NCBI GenBank assembly: GCA_963580455.1
Contig: OY756968.1
Span: 3,447,544 to 3,511,543, forward strand
Source of the DNA: Euonymus europaeus
Taxonomy: Eukaryota > Streptophyta > Magnoliopsida > Celastrales > Celastraceae
DNA length: 64,000 nt
Direction: 5' to 3'
Positions 45,001 to 58,300 of this stretch are shown piece after piece. Within the stretch, counting starts at the first letter, position 1; each line of letters opens with the position of its first letter. A program made the position numbers and the translations under genes. The notes below the pieces were generated by a model. The model did no database searches, was not told the DNA's origin, and saw only the letters and a program-made list of their open reading frames with translations.

Positions 45001-48000
45001 CCTGAATACTCATCTCATGCTGCAAAACAAAGGCAAATGAAGAAGAGAAATAATTGCATATGTGAAAACTACAAACAAAGGAAAATAACTTATTTATCAG
45101 TGTTAGAATTATTACATTTTCCTTCAGCAGACAAATAGAGTTCACTTCACATATAGGTGAACAGGGAACTCTGAAGTACAAAATAATGGACTAACAGGTA
45201 TTATAGCAGCAAATTTCAAAGAATACACAACCTCGAATATTTAAAGTTTCTGATTTGTACAGCCTAAAATGAATATGTGCAGTACATTTTATCAATAGCC
45301 GTATGTTATACATATTCATTTCTTTTTAAAATTAATTATCTTGTTTTAATCATGCACATAAATGACTCAACTGAATAACAAATCCATCATATGCATGTGC
45401 AAAAATTATGCTGTATATCCAGATTGACTGACTGACGGATGGCTTCTAACTGTCAAGATCAAAGAACCGCTTATTTTGCTCAACTTAAAGTCTTAAACAA
45501 CAGCTTCCAAACATCTTATTTAATGATATGTTAATTTATAGTCTTTTCCTACAGCTGCCAATGCATGAGAAGAAAGCAAATATGATAAATGATAAAAACT
45601 ATGTAACAAATTCATATAGTACATTTTCTCACATGCTATCCCTTAGTAGTATTATGTATTTGTTTACGTGGTGTGTGTGAAAAGTAGCACAGGAAGCAAC
45701 AACCAATGTCTTGGGCCGTGAAAGTAACTTGTTGGCATTAAACTAAGGTTGTGGTATGGTCTGGGGTTTTGAAAACAAGAAATCTAAGGCTTGTAATACT
45801 AGAACCAGATATGGAGTTGCAGAAAAATAAAGGAAGAGAAGAAGAAAGATAGTCGTAAGCATCAACCCTTGGGTTCTTTGGCATCACAACTAAGGATGAA
45901 TCATCATACACTCAAAGCGTTCTCTTGCAGGAAAATTCTCCCAAAGCTGTAAACTATTTCACTAATGTTGGACTTGTAAAGATTGTGTAGGCCAGAGTGG
46001 GATGAAAATTCGCAATACCTCGTCTTGAACATCGATAGGCAAATTGATGGAACATGGCATAGATACACCTTTCTTATTGATGAAAAGCACCAGATGCTTA
46101 TTAAAAATATCCATATCTTGTAGGCTCCCATCTTCACTTGGAAAAATCACTGTCTGCGTGAAAAATAATAGTATATGAAAAAGTACTGCAAAATATGCAT
46201 TTAACATGAATAGAGGCAAGAAAGAAAGGAAAAATAGCAACACAAGGGAAAAATTAATACTATCAAGAGCAAACTAAACCTGCCAAGAAGCTGACTGAAT
46301 ATCTTCAACTTGACATCTAGCCAAATAGTAATTTCCACCAGAACACTCCTTATTTCCATTTAAGGGAGCATTTGTAAGAATATAGAACCAACCATGGTGA
46401 TGCTCCAAAAAATACTGAACACCGGTGACACGCTTTCGTATTCTACGCAGACCATCTTGTGGGTTGGTTGCATCTATTACATAGACCTGTAATAAAAACA
46501 TAAGATATGGTAAGCCTCAATAAATAAAACAAGTGAAAAATCATGGATATACGAAATTAAAAAAATAAAAGATTTAAATTTTCTTCCTCGGACGATGTCC
46601 TTGAGTTCGAGTTCACAGTTATAAACTTTCCGTCTTTTGTGTTTGTTATGTCTACGCAAAACCTGGAATCCTCTTCTGCAAACACAGGGACTTGCAATGC
46701 AACATCTTGTCCTAGTCTTGTGCAGAGAACCCTGAAAAAGAAAAGAAATAAATAGGTGAGAAATGTCTTAATTTTAAGAAAATGGCTCCGCCACAAAAAT
46801 GATAGGAGTTTGCCTGTGAGGTCGATGGTTCTCGTCAGATATTGTATAGAAAAGAGTACTCCCATCTTGAGCCCATGCCAAACTAACAACCCCGTCAACT
46901 TGTAGTCCCGGAAAAATACATTCATTTCTGAGGTCCTTGATTTGAAGGATAAATTGTTCACTGCCAGTAACATCAAGTGTGTATGCAAGAAAGTTGTGGT
47001 CTGGTGAAACTCGACATGTCCCGACATGCACGTAACCTATGGCCATGAACATACTAGTACTAATCAATGGCATAACAGGCATTACTTTACTCATATGACC
47101 ATAAACATATTAGCACTAATTACTTGCCTCATAAGAAGCACAAAATTCAAGATTAAAGAATGTGCCCCTAAAAAGATACAATGTAGAAGTAGTCAAAAAT
47201 TCAACTTGCTTTGACTAATATATGCCTAAAAAAATAGGTAGGTCCTTGAAGTAACATCTTTTATTATCATGTAATCATTCATTTCTTCCCCTAAGGTTAT
47301 ACACGCAGCCTAACTTATAAACTTCTGTTTGTCCTTTTAACTACAGTTATTAAATCTTATATTTATTGATGCTTCTATTCTAGGGGAAGAAAACAATAAA
47401 GAAAAAAATGATATATGTGTTTTGGCATTAGTAAAATTAATTAAGGCTCCACCTTGAGGTACAAGATAAACTATGAATTATATCAAAGAGAATTTTTTGA
47501 GCCCCTGGTTTAGAATCCCACAACAAACAAATCAGATCCAATTGAAACACCAAAGAACAAAATAAAAGATAAATTTGATTGATAGAATTAACAAAATTGA
47601 CCACTAATACAATCTCTAGTGTAGACAGCACGAAATGAATCTAGGCCAAGCCAATTGGAGAAAGAATACCACAAATATTGAAATAAATTTAGTATAGAAC
47701 ACACAAAATGGTTCTTCGTAGCCCAAACAAATCAAAGCAAAGAGTGCCTTGAGAGCCGATTACAATTGGGATAACCCTACCTAAAACTTCAAAATATTCT
47801 TATAATTCTCTAGTGCAAAATAAAACAGCTACATAAGCTTAGTATTTAAAGGCATCAGCCCGAAATTAAATTAGGAAACAAACTCTAATTAGTTTACTAA
47901 AATAACTATTCCCAATTAACTTTCTTACTCCTGCACTTCTCATCTAGATTAGGAATCCTTCCATCCAAAAGCTTATAGTATTTTTCCCATCGATATTATG

Positions 48001-49573
48001 AATATCAACAAGAAATGGAGTAGAAGCCCCCAAGGGTTTATTTCCTTTCCTCCGTTAGACAAAAGTCACAAAACCCCATGATAACATAAACCAACTGAAA
48101 TAGCTAACTACTTTTATTCATAATGACCTCGACATAGGCTTCCCCTGTATATCTATGACAAGACAAAGGTATGCTGGATGATGGAAATTTGCCAAGTAAT
48201 TTAAAGTGAAGAAAATCCATCTCATATCGAATGTATGTAACAAAAGAAACTTGCCATATTGTTCTGCAATTTTGTTCCAGTCAAGCAAAACGTCCTCCCT
48301 CTCAGATCCCGCTCTTGCATAATTGATAAGAGTCTTCAGCAAACCACTTTTACCAGTCTCTAACCTCCTACACAGAACTGGGTATTCCTTACCTTCTGGA
48401 ATGTACTGGTAGTATAACCTGCTCAAAAATAAACAAATTTCTCATTCATTAAATGGATACGTTCTTTGACTAATGAAAATTTATTTACCCTAACGGCTTG
48501 CTTGGATTGGAGGTTTGGAGAGTTAAGTAGGGAGAGTTAAGTGGAGTAGTAATTATGTACCTTACTTGGATTTGGATGAGGAGGAGTTATGAGGGTAGAG
48601 TAGGGGATAATTTATCCCCTACACTACCCTCATTAAGTGATAATTGTAACCCCTCAATTTGAGGGGTTAGGAGGGTAGAGTAGGGGATCATAAGTCATTT
48701 TAGATTTTTAATTTTTTAATCTACCTTACTTTACCTTGCTCTACCCTATATCCAAGCAAAGTTAATAATTTATATTTTAATTAACTCTTAGTCTATCCAA
48801 TCAAGGTAGAGTTTCATTTGATTACTCTACTCTACTCTTCCCTACTTAATTCTCCTTTACACTACTCTACTTGCCCCTCTTTTTTTTTATCCAAGCAAGC
48901 CCTAACTGACGAGAAAACTGAAAAGAGGGGGCAAAAGAAATGCATTTAAAAATGATCATTTTGTGAGATTATTTATGTTTTTATACGTAATTCAAACCGT
49001 CAAACTCATACACCAAGAAGATGCAATAAGCTATATTGTGTCTCCGTTACTTTAACAAGAAAGGAGTCCACCATCATAATCCAAACCTCACATGCTCAAT
49101 AGTACAAACACTTAGCAGGCATTCTAAAATATCAATGGCCACAACCACAAAATGGGTGAGCAAAAAAGGACAAACCAGGGTCCCCAACGCTCGGCCGGAG
49201 TTGAAATCTTGGTTGGCATTCGGCTGATCATCTCTGCAAACAGAGTGCGTTGCAGTTCTTGAGTGTCTGCCATAAAAGCTTGAGCATAGGAGTTTTCTTG
49301 GTTGAGGTAGTCCACGAAATCAGCGTCGCTGGTGTGGCGCATCCAATGGTAGGGGTCTTCGAGAGTAGTTCCATGAGCAGAGACGTTGAAGAATATTTTC
49401 TTCGGGACAGGAGGAGCTTGAGAGGGTACTTGATGGGTTTTGAATAGTCCTGCTCTGCATTTGTTGGAGAAAGAAAACGAAGAGGACTTCGAGGAAATTT
49501 GGCGTAAGAACACGACAAGTCTGGACCTTTGGATTGAAGATTTCGAGCTTCGGAGGAGTGAAGGAATAGTCAT
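42080..49573 (-). CDS. Prolyl oligopeptidase-family serine peptidase (At1g69020 type), 11 exons
   Basis: Exons on the minus strand: 49573-49176, 48418-48255, 47036-46814, 46731-46587, 46486-46280, 46153-46019, 45019-44891, 44417-44005, 43505-43289, 42621-42428 and 42266-42080. Phases agree throughout, giving 803 residues without internal stop. The N-terminus is Arg/Ser-rich (MTIPSLLRSSKSSIQRSR), so organelle import is possible. Then come the beta-propeller region (VSPDHNFLAYTLD, VDGVVSLAWAQDGSTLFYT) and the hydrolase domain with Ser654 (AYSAGC; family usually GxSxG), Asp740 (SFHDSR) and His777 (MTGGHF). The triad is complete. The family cleaves short peptides; the closest bacterial relative is oligopeptidase B. 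Odd: introns 2, 3 and 10 start with GC and intron 4 with GA. Either unusual splicing or incipient decay is possible. Confidence 0.93.
42905..43035 (-). mobile_element. Probable tRNA-derived SINE in intron 9 of the peptidase gene
   Basis: On the minus strand 'agtggcaagccccccacc' and 'gttgtgggttcaaaccc' resemble the A and B boxes of a Pol III promoter. 'caacctgcaa' occurs on both sides (about 43018-43027 and 42925-42934) as a possible target duplication. Confidence 0.45.
48490..48906. mobile_element. MITE in intron 2 of the peptidase gene
   Basis: Terminal inverted repeats GGCTTGCTTGGAT and ATCCAAGCAAGCC bound 48495-48901 (407 bp). CTAAC flanks both ends (48490-48494 and 48902-48906) as a probable target duplication. 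The interior is rich in 'gtagagtagggga' and its complement. No coding capacity. Confidence 0.82.
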
Positions 49574-50591
49574 ACCTGTTGCTGCTCCAATTGAATTTTA
49601 CATTAGAAAAGGAAAAGTGAACGTTATACGGAGGAAGAAAACAAGGAAAACACCGTTTTTTCTTCTTTTTCTTTTCATGCAGTATATGGAAGAGTAGTCG
49701 TAGGCTTTTGGGCTCTGATGATCAATCATGGGTCAACCCAGTGACCACAGATCCTGTTGTAAACAATCATACGCAGTTCCCACGCTTAATTATAACTATA
49801 GTTTAGTCTTTGAATACACCAGATTTTTGTGCATTCAACCGTACTGGTATATAATGACAACTATTATATTGAATTGACAATCATACCCACTTCCCACTTC
49901 CGAATGCAAAAACTCGGTTTATTTTTGTTGTTGCAAAAAAAAAAAAAAAAAGGGGGCACCTGTGAAATATATATTGAATTGACACATTTCTTCATTAGAT
50001 TCACTACATGCAGAAACACATCAAATACTGCAGAGAAAACAAGAAATAAAGTACGCCACCAATGATTGCACGCATGAGAAGCAAGACCCTCCGCAACAAG
50101 GGCAAACTGCCCATGGCAAGAAGTTCCACTTCGCAGTAGTTGCATCAATCTTGTAATAACAAATATGTACATTGACATCATCGAAATGCCTGCATATAAA
50201 TAAGATGGCTTGCGTAGCGATAAATCTGTCCAGAGAAGTAAAAATACCATGCGAGTAGTTGTAACTTATGAACATAAATGGAAAACATTGAACTAAAATA
50301 AGTTGATCTGTACAATGGTAAATGAGTGTTCTGCCCTCCCCAAATCCCTCAAGAAACAAACACCAGAACCCGCCAATGTTCAGTACCGTCAAAGCATAGC
50401 ATGTGATAATCTATCGCAAATTTGTAAGGAAACCAATGCTGCACCTCTTCGCAACTAGGCACTCAATTTGAAGTAGAACAAACTCTGCGCTTCTTTTCAA
50501 CAACCTTTCCAGTCCCATTTTTGTGGTCCCTTCACTTTTACACAAGCAAGTTCCTTATTTTCTCTCCACAACATGGAGAACATGAATCACT
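49574..50591. other. Promoter of the peptidase gene and 3' region of the BSD gene
   Basis: No further gene seen. A run of 17 A at 49937-49953 is next to a G-run. Confidence 0.5.
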
Positions 50592-53248
50592 CTAACCAGC
50601 AGCAGACGACACTTTCTTTGAATGCTTCTCATCTTCAACATCCTGCAAATGGGGCAGTAAAATTTCAACAACAAACCAAATGCTGCAAACAGCAATTTAG
50701 GCTAAATGCCAAAGAATGTATCTATGCCATTTATCTTATTGACACAAAACCTCAAACGAACTGAAAACAGCAAAGGATGGGTGGTCCCTAAATCGAATGG
50801 TACCATGAGATAAGTACAAATTTCTAACTCACCGAACTTCCAATTTTGTCAAAATCATCGTCAAAGCTTCCATCACCGTCCCCATCCCCATCATCTGAAG
50901 GACAATCACCAAAGAATAAGCAGGCTAAATTAGTACAAAATACAACTACAACAACAGACACAGCAAAGCTTTAACAATGGTGCACATTGATCATAACAAA
51001 ATAACGAGCCCAAGAAAGATACCTGGACCCCCATCACTATCTTCAAGATCTCCCAAGAGAAAAGTATCCAAATCCTGATCAGCTGATACATTTGAAGTTT
51101 TACTTTTAGGATTCTTTTCCATAGCTTCTGACTCTCCAGCTAATGGAGCTTTTTTCACTTTATCATCTTGCATTTGCTCTTCAGCTTTTCGCTTAACCTC
51201 CTCCATGTACTCCTTCTCATACCTGAGTACAACAATAGACGAGTAGTGAAATATGAGCCTCAATTACTCACAAGCTATGATAGTCCCCTTAGAATTAGTT
51301 TGTGAATTTAAATTCCACTCCCTGCCAATCAGTGGACAGTCCAGTGGTAGGCAATCCCGTCCGGGACTAGGAGGTCCTGGGCTAGAATTAGATTGGGGTG
51401 GGCTGGAAAATGGGATTTATTTGGGGTGGGTAGGGCTGTGTATGGGTGTAATTGCCTACATATGGGGCATTGTCTATAAAAAAAAATCTCCCGACCAGTT
51501 CTTTATACCGTAACGGTGTCCTTTTACAAGTTCTTCAACATCATCCTCACCTTTTGTTTGTGAATTAACTCTCCCCAACCCTTTTTTTTGGGAGGTATCG
51601 ATGTCCTTTTACACTCTTATGAAGTTATTTGATATATATTGGATCAATATATCCAACATCATGAATATCAAATCTTGTTTTAAATGTGGCATATCTGCAT
51701 CTAGCTTACATTCGAGCAATGATAAACTTAAAAAAGGTACAAAATATTTGGAAAATTATTTGATCATATGAATACCGATAAAATCGTGAAATACGTACTG
51801 AGCCACATGAGTACTAACAAGGGTAAAATATATCCTCCAGAATTTCCTTTCTTTCATAGTACGGGGGCATAATTCATATCTTAGCCTTGAAATTTCCTGC
51901 AGCAGCACAATTATAGGAAACATAAATGTTTGTTCTTTAAATAGCAGAAGAACAACTAGTGAAAACAAAATCATAATCTGGATAGCCACATCGGTAGTAT
52001 ATTCCACATTATGCCAATCCAAATCTAAAGCTAAAAATATTGAATTTTTGCATTTATCTTTTCCAGCACATAGATGTACATTAACAGAGAAACATAATAT
52101 GGATCAAAGATACACAATAATACTAACAAGGCTATAGATGCATCCATCATTCTTCTGGTTTTGATGCTTCTGCAATAGCATCAACCTCGGCTAAAATGTT
52201 TTGAAGTGTTTATCTTACTTTAACATACATTGAAATAATGCATATGGCCATTCGCCAAAGAGCATTCATTTTCTTTCCAAGTGCGCCCTTCACAGAATTT
52301 ATGGAAAATTTTTAAGTTGGATCTAATTCATACAGTTTAATGTGTTATTGTGAACAAATGATAGGCACCTGGCATTGGTAGAAATCTCTAGTAATGCCAG
52401 TCAAGAAACCATGTATAATTGTTAAATATTCATCAAATCAGATTCAGTGGATAGTATCACAGTAAGATATTCATCAAAGGGACCACGGAACAATGAGCCA
52501 TGTAAAAAATGAAACAATACGATAACCTAATAAAAGCCAGGTTTTACAAAATTCAAGGCAGACGATAAATCTAGGATTAGATAACTAATTCCTTGAAAAC
52601 TTTATTCACCCGTGAAGCAATCAGATTAGCAGTGAATTGGACAAAAAACTAAAGTTCAAATATAGATATAATATAACCTTGACAGTAGTGAGAACCAGAG
52701 TAGCATGTCTCTCTTGCCATTCTGTAAGATCCTTACGCACATTGGATGCCGTGGTCGGCACATCAGATGTCTCCGATTCATCTATACGTTTACAATCAAA
52801 CAAGAGTCGTCAAAATCCACCGACAGAAGAAAAAAGACGTAGGTTGCATTTTCTTACCTTGAATAGGAAAGTGCTGGAATGTACTAGACGTGAATCCCTT
52901 AACAAAGTCTCTCAAATCATCAGTGAGACCGAACTTCAGGAGCTCAGCGTCAGAGATCTCGGGGGCGGCGGAGGAGGAGGACGAAGCGCCGGTTGAAATG
53001 GAGAGAGAGGAGAGCTGCGGGGGAATGATGTCAGAGAAAGACTTGATTTGCTGGATCTGATCGGCTTGCTTGAGCGCGGCGATCTTGAACTCGTCAGCCT
53101 TCTTTGACGCCTCCACAGCGAGTTCCTTGGATTTCTTCGCGGTCTCGGCAACTAGATCGGCTATCTTGTTGGATGAAGAGGCTAGGGTTTGTGATTTCTT
53201 CGCGGCTTCTTCTGCAAAGTCCTTCGCTCGCTTCCAAAACTGATCCAT
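50592..53248 (-). CDS. BSD-domain protein
   Basis: Six exons on the minus strand: 53248-52858, 52781-52678, 51896-51799, 51222-51023, 50894-50833 and 50642-50592, all GT-AG, giving 301 residues. The N-terminal third is a lysine/alanine-rich, coiled-coil-like segment (MDQFWKRAKDFAEEAAKKSQ, then AETAKKSKELAVEASKKADE). The BSD domain (about 115-200) shows GLTDDLRDFVKGFTSSTFQ, LTEWQERHATLVL, RLRYELCP and the signature KERKFWRIYF (Phe184-Trp185). The C-terminus is acidic (DLDTFLLGDLEDSDGG, DDGDGDGDGSFDDDFDKIG). BSD domains occur in TFIIH p62 and in synapse-associated proteins; the plant proteins of this layout have no established biochemical role. Intron 3 was placed at CA|GTACGT, since the next GT would create a stop. 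Confidence 0.95.
51331..51486 (+). mobile_element. SINE in intron 3 of the BSD gene
   Basis: A-box-like 'agtggtaggcaatccc', B-box-like 'ggtcctgggctagaatta' and a 3' run of A after 'gcattgtctat' (51478-51486) form a complete tRNA-derived SINE, opposite in orientation to the gene. No exact target duplication was found. Confidence 0.65.
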
Positions 53249-54094
53249 TGCTGGGATTTGTCTGATCTCTATGCTCCCGTACTCGAGCTGTGGTGCTCGT
53301 ATTATAGTTGTATAGTAATACCGTTTGCACCTTTGATTGCTTTGCATTTGTTTATGGCTGAGAGTCAAATTAACTTTTTCTAAATGCGGGGCCCATCAGG
53401 ACCGCAAATCATAATAATTGGCAATGGCCCACTCTCGTATATGTGGCCCAAGAATTGGTTTTAAGTTTTAACTTCAAACTCTTATGCCCGGGAAATTTAT
53501 ACATTAGATCTTACTTTGGCCCAATTTAGGCCCATGGTCTGAGTATGTGTGACTAGGCCCGAACTTTTTTTCGCCAATACTTGAAATAATTAAATAAGTT
53601 TATGTTGGTTGTCAAGAACATGTGTATTGGGGCGACTACTTGAAAGAGAGAGGCGATGGGAGGAGAAAAGGTTTATAACAGCTGCTTCGTTTCATGTACT
53701 CATTGAACAAGAAAGACAAAAGCACTAGAAATTTTAGATTGTGCCAGCAAAAGTGGTTTGAAAAAATTGTATTTAAAGATATGTAAAATAATAGAAAAAA
53801 ATGAAAAATATGAGAGATATGATATTGATGCTTGATATTTGGAGTGTTTGTAAATGAAAAATGAAAAATGAAAATTTTGTATTAAAAGACATGTTTTGTT
53901 GATATAATTGTATTAGGAGACGTGTTTTTGCCGAAATATTGATAAATAAGTGGGACCCAATTATGTATAATAAACGTGAGATCCAATTAGAAAACTGAAA
54001 AATTTGGAGAGCGTCTCCCACTAGAGATGCTTACCCACCACACACCGAAGATCTCAAGCATGAAGCAATTTTTAAGTGTCCTCACAATAATATT
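53249..54094. other. BSD gene promoter and intergenic DNA
   Basis: No further gene seen. 'gagcgtctcccactagagatgctta' near 54009 resembles the ends of Mutator-derived MITEs. Confidence 0.4.
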
Positions 54095-54099
54095 TTTGG

Positions 54100-54995
54100 C
54101 CATGAATTTTTTCTTATGTATCATTCTTGCAATTATTATTTCTCAATCTAATTCTAAATATTTCTCAATCTATCACTCCAAGTCTACGTGCCAAACCAAA
54201 CTTGAATACTTGTCTATTTTTCATTGAGATGGACTTAAAGAATGAGGCACCATTTGTATTTGACTCAGTGAGCCGACGTAAGTTTCTCTTATCAAACTTT
54301 GATGTCTCTATAAAATTTGGCATGTTTTGGTCTCTCTCAAAGTTTGTTTGTCCCAAAAATTACAAAATTGTCAAGTCTAAAGAAGTAGATTTGACCTTAA
54401 ATTTGGCACGTTTTGGTGATGATAGGTGACATTATCAAAAGCAATACGACACTTGGAGCTCTTATTTATTTTGTCGTTTAACTTAGAGTTATTAAACATT
54501 CTATCTGCTTCAAATAAGTTATCAACAACATTATATCTCCCATGGCTCACAGACCTTATCATTGTGGTTATTGTTACATTGTAGCAAACACTAGGAGGTC
54601 CCGTCATTATAGGAATTAATGAATGTTTAATTAATAACTATTTGATTAGTGAATATTTATTCCCACAAACCAGTATGGCTTGAAATGTTTCTTAAATTGA
54701 AATCATGAACAATTAGTATTGTTTATCACTATGAATTTGAAATCACTGATCATTAGATGCCCATAGATCTCTGTGTCAAATTTTAAAGAGACTAAAGCTT
54801 GACAAGACAAACCTATGTTGGCTCACTGAATCTAGTACGAATGCTGCATTTAACATGCCATCTCAAAGAAAAATAAACAAGTGTTCAAGTTTCATTTGCC
54901 CTGTAGGCTTAGAGTGGTAGATTGACAAATATTTAAAATTTGATACTATATTGAGAAATAATAGTTGCAGGAATGGTACATTAGAAAAAAAATCC
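54100..54995. repeat. Long inverted duplication, arms of about 225 bp
   Basis: The left arm (about 54100-54325) and the right arm (about 54769-54995) are reverse complements of each other at roughly 75-80 percent by eye. Shared words include 'cttgaacacttgt/cttgaatacttgt', 'gattcagtgagcc/gactcagtgagcc' and 'tatttctcaat'. The spacer is about 440 bp. Both arms, read in the same sense, encode a similar peptide (FVFDSVSRRKFLLSNF against FVLDSVSQHRFVLSSF), so the source may have been coding. Confidence 0.8.
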
Positions 54996-55324
54996 CGACA
55001 ACAAAGTTCACCAAGTGCACAAGTATATCATCCTTGACAAAGTCATATTTGCGGATATATAATACATAAGTTCTCAGAATTCAATGAGATACCGCATGTA
55101 TATTCTTCCTCGTTCACTACATGGATGACGGATCCAGCAGAAAGGCAGAATGGAATACTCAAAGAAGCCTCGTAGCTTCGCTCCTTTCTTATTATTAGTA
55201 AGATAGGTTCCAAATCCGTGTTCCAGAAAATCAGTCAACAGGAAATCGCTCTCATCATGCTGAAATTTTAATCCCCGGTCCTTAATGGAAAGAAAACGAG
55301 AGGCATCCACATTGCGCTGTCTTA
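54996..55324. other. Downstream region of the GEK1-type gene
   Basis: Probably its 3' untranslated region. A 78-codon minus-strand frame (55310-55074) exists, but no recognised similarity supports it. Confidence 0.4.
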
Positions 55325-58300
55325 TCAGTAGAAGTCATTAGGCTTGCCAATTTTGATATTCTGCTCACCCAAGAATGTTGTAATAGCATTTTTCTGCCAG
55401 CCCTTGAAACTCCTGCGAACATTGATGACCATCAGTTTAATCAAGTGATAGTATAGCAAGTCTTATAGATAATTGAAAATGAAACCGAAAATACTTTGAA
55501 GATCAAAGTACAGGTTGATGCATTCAATATATAATCAAAAAACTTGTGAGCGAATTATAAAGTTTAATTGCTCATTAGCCATTTACTTTGAAAGAATCAT
55601 GCAATGGTATTGTTCGACATCCATGCACACATCCATGCACACTCTGAATTACAAGAAGATATATATGGAGCTACTCGAGATTCATTTCCACATTAATGAT
55701 GCATCCTTAGAAGGATTCAACAATTATCCACCTTTGAGAAAATTATCCTACTTATTAGGTTTTAACTTTTACCTGTACTACCATTAGCAATCCTTCATGA
55801 TGATTATAAGTTCATAACTAAAAAAACACAGCGTTGCTTAACAAGAACAGGGAGCCTCAAGCCATGTTCAACATTCTCAGTAAACTTACTTATGGTCAAG
55901 ATGTGCCAAAATGTCTCCACCAGGGAAAGCAGATAAAGTAGCGTCAAAAGCAGCTTTAATCGATTGTCTCCATGTTCCACCAATACTTGTGTCATTTGTG
56001 TCTGGTTTTGAAAGACTTGGATCTTCCATAGGCAATGAATATCCAGACAGTAGGTGACCCACCCAAACACCGTCTTTCCTGAATGAATGCAGAGATGGGT
56101 TTTACTTTCTACTTGTCAATTAAAGGTTTTAATGAAAAAATTGAAAAACAGACACAAACAGCAATAGTTACGAGGACTCAAGGCTAAGACAGCCCAAAAT
56201 AGATGATAAGCAATTCTGGTTATTGCTGTTTTATCGACACATACTCAGAAACACAAACATATAGCAAACCAAACTGAAGCCCAAAAGGACAGGCATTTCA
56301 GATGTAACACGGGGAATTGCAATATCGATATTCAACTCAGACACCGAAGCACAATGGATGTAGTTGTGCCCAAAATTTTGTGTGAACTTTCATTTCTCAC
56401 GAAAGAGCGGGAAAACCTATATACAAAGTATATCTCCAAAATCTTTTATTGAAACTGTTCAAATAACTCACTTCAACAAATCATAAAAAATAACATTTTA
56501 CATAACTGATAACCCTGGCTCACAATAAAACTACAAAAAAATAATGAGAAAAATAAATACCAAAGGATCTCCTGATTGTAGTAACTTACAGAACGACATC
56601 CACATGTCGAGGTGCATAATGTCCACCACCTATCCCAAGAAGCACTCTGTTTCTTTCATTCTCCCTGGACATTAACAAATTTATGTGGTTAGGAAATCAC
56701 TGCCAAAAAGAAGGGAATATTTTTCTTTGAAATCACGAGAAAAAATGTCGTTCTATGAGAGATTTCTTGGGAAGCCAGTTGATTGCGCTCACAGTAACAT
56801 TGCTATTACCTGCTCCAGTTTCCAACAGCATCTCCTCCTCCAAGTCCAAGTCCTTCCCAAACTAACTTCAAGGGTACAAAAAGCACAATCAATTATGGGG
56901 AAGATTGCACATACATTTAGCCGTAATCTGAGAAATAAAGAATAGTAGGAAACATAAAGACATAACTGTAGGTATGAATAATTTGTTGCACAATTATAAA
57001 TGTTTTGTTAATGTAAATGCATTTAGCTTTGCCTCTGATACACATATTGAGAAACCGCAACAATTTTTAAATATACAGATATATATTGTATCGGTCTTAT
57101 TGTTATAGCTTTTCGCCATTACTCTTTAAATGTTTCTCATATCACATTGTTTTTCACATAGTCCATGAAGTAGAAAATTCAAACAAATGACAAAAATAGT
57201 AACATTAGGGCAATCGATTAGCTACTCAACTAGAGCAATAACTTGTGCAGCATCCTGCCTCTTCCAATACTCCTCTGTGCTACCTATATCAAGTATCAAC
57301 CAGAAAGTACCATTAATCACCGAAAAGGCAAAATAGTAAAAAAGCCGATCATACCTTTCATTATTCATACAAGGACTAGACAATTATAAAGAAGCCACCT
57401 GTCCACTAATAAGTAGCATTCAGTGTGGTTATCAGTTACACTTAAGCTTCCAAATTATGCAATGCTCGAGAAATCCTGGGTCATGAAATTATCAATTGTG
57501 AAAAACCTAACATTAATCTTCGTCTATCCAGTAGGAGAAATATGAGATATGGATAGAAAAACACTACTGATGGTGGACCATCATTGAAGGATTTTAAAAA
57601 TGTATATTTTAAGCTTGGAATTAGGAATTAGAATTCTATTTTAATCATTTAGATTCTCCTTAATTAGTGAGGTGTTTTGGTATGGTTTCCCCAGTAGTTT
57701 AGTAGAGGCTTTTAAGTATCAATGTTAAACTACAGAACTAATCAAGGAGGAAAAACTATAACCATTTTTCAATATTTCCCTACAACTTCTAAGAGAAATG
57801 CTACTTATGCAATACCCTAAAACAGATGAAATGATAAAATCTTCACAATAGCATCAAGTTAACTTCCAATTGAATGAGAAGACAATATTACCGGATAGAA
57901 TCTATTAAGTTAAAGAAAAATTGACCAGAATTCGGAAGTAGTATCGTTAAAACTATAAACTTACCAATCTCCAGAAACATAGTGGGCTTATTTGTCACTG
58001 GTCCGTGATGAGTAGCCTCTAGGGTAATCTACAAACAGGTAAAGAAAAAAGGCATAAAAGAAAAATGAACTTCTGCACTACCATCCGGACTGTGGAATCA
58101 ATATAAGGGAACAAAAAAGACTGATTTTTAGTCCCATTAAAGCAAACAATACCTCAAATTCAGGTATTAGATTATGAGACTGAGCAATTTTCTTCAAAAG
58201 TCTGAGCCAGGGCCCCATCCTCGGATCAGGCGGGGCAGCCCATCCTGGCTTGCCACCTTGAGGGGGCACCTCATCTTGTCGCAAATGAGGCACTCCTAAA

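Noticed and set aside
51795..51798. Alternative donor TAC|GTATTT for BSD intron 3
   Set aside because: It would join to GTATGA in a phase that creates an immediate stop; CA|GTACGT keeps the family sequence.
55074..55310. 78-codon minus-strand frame after the GEK1 stop codon
   Set aside because: No recognised family; it most likely lies in the 3' untranslated region.
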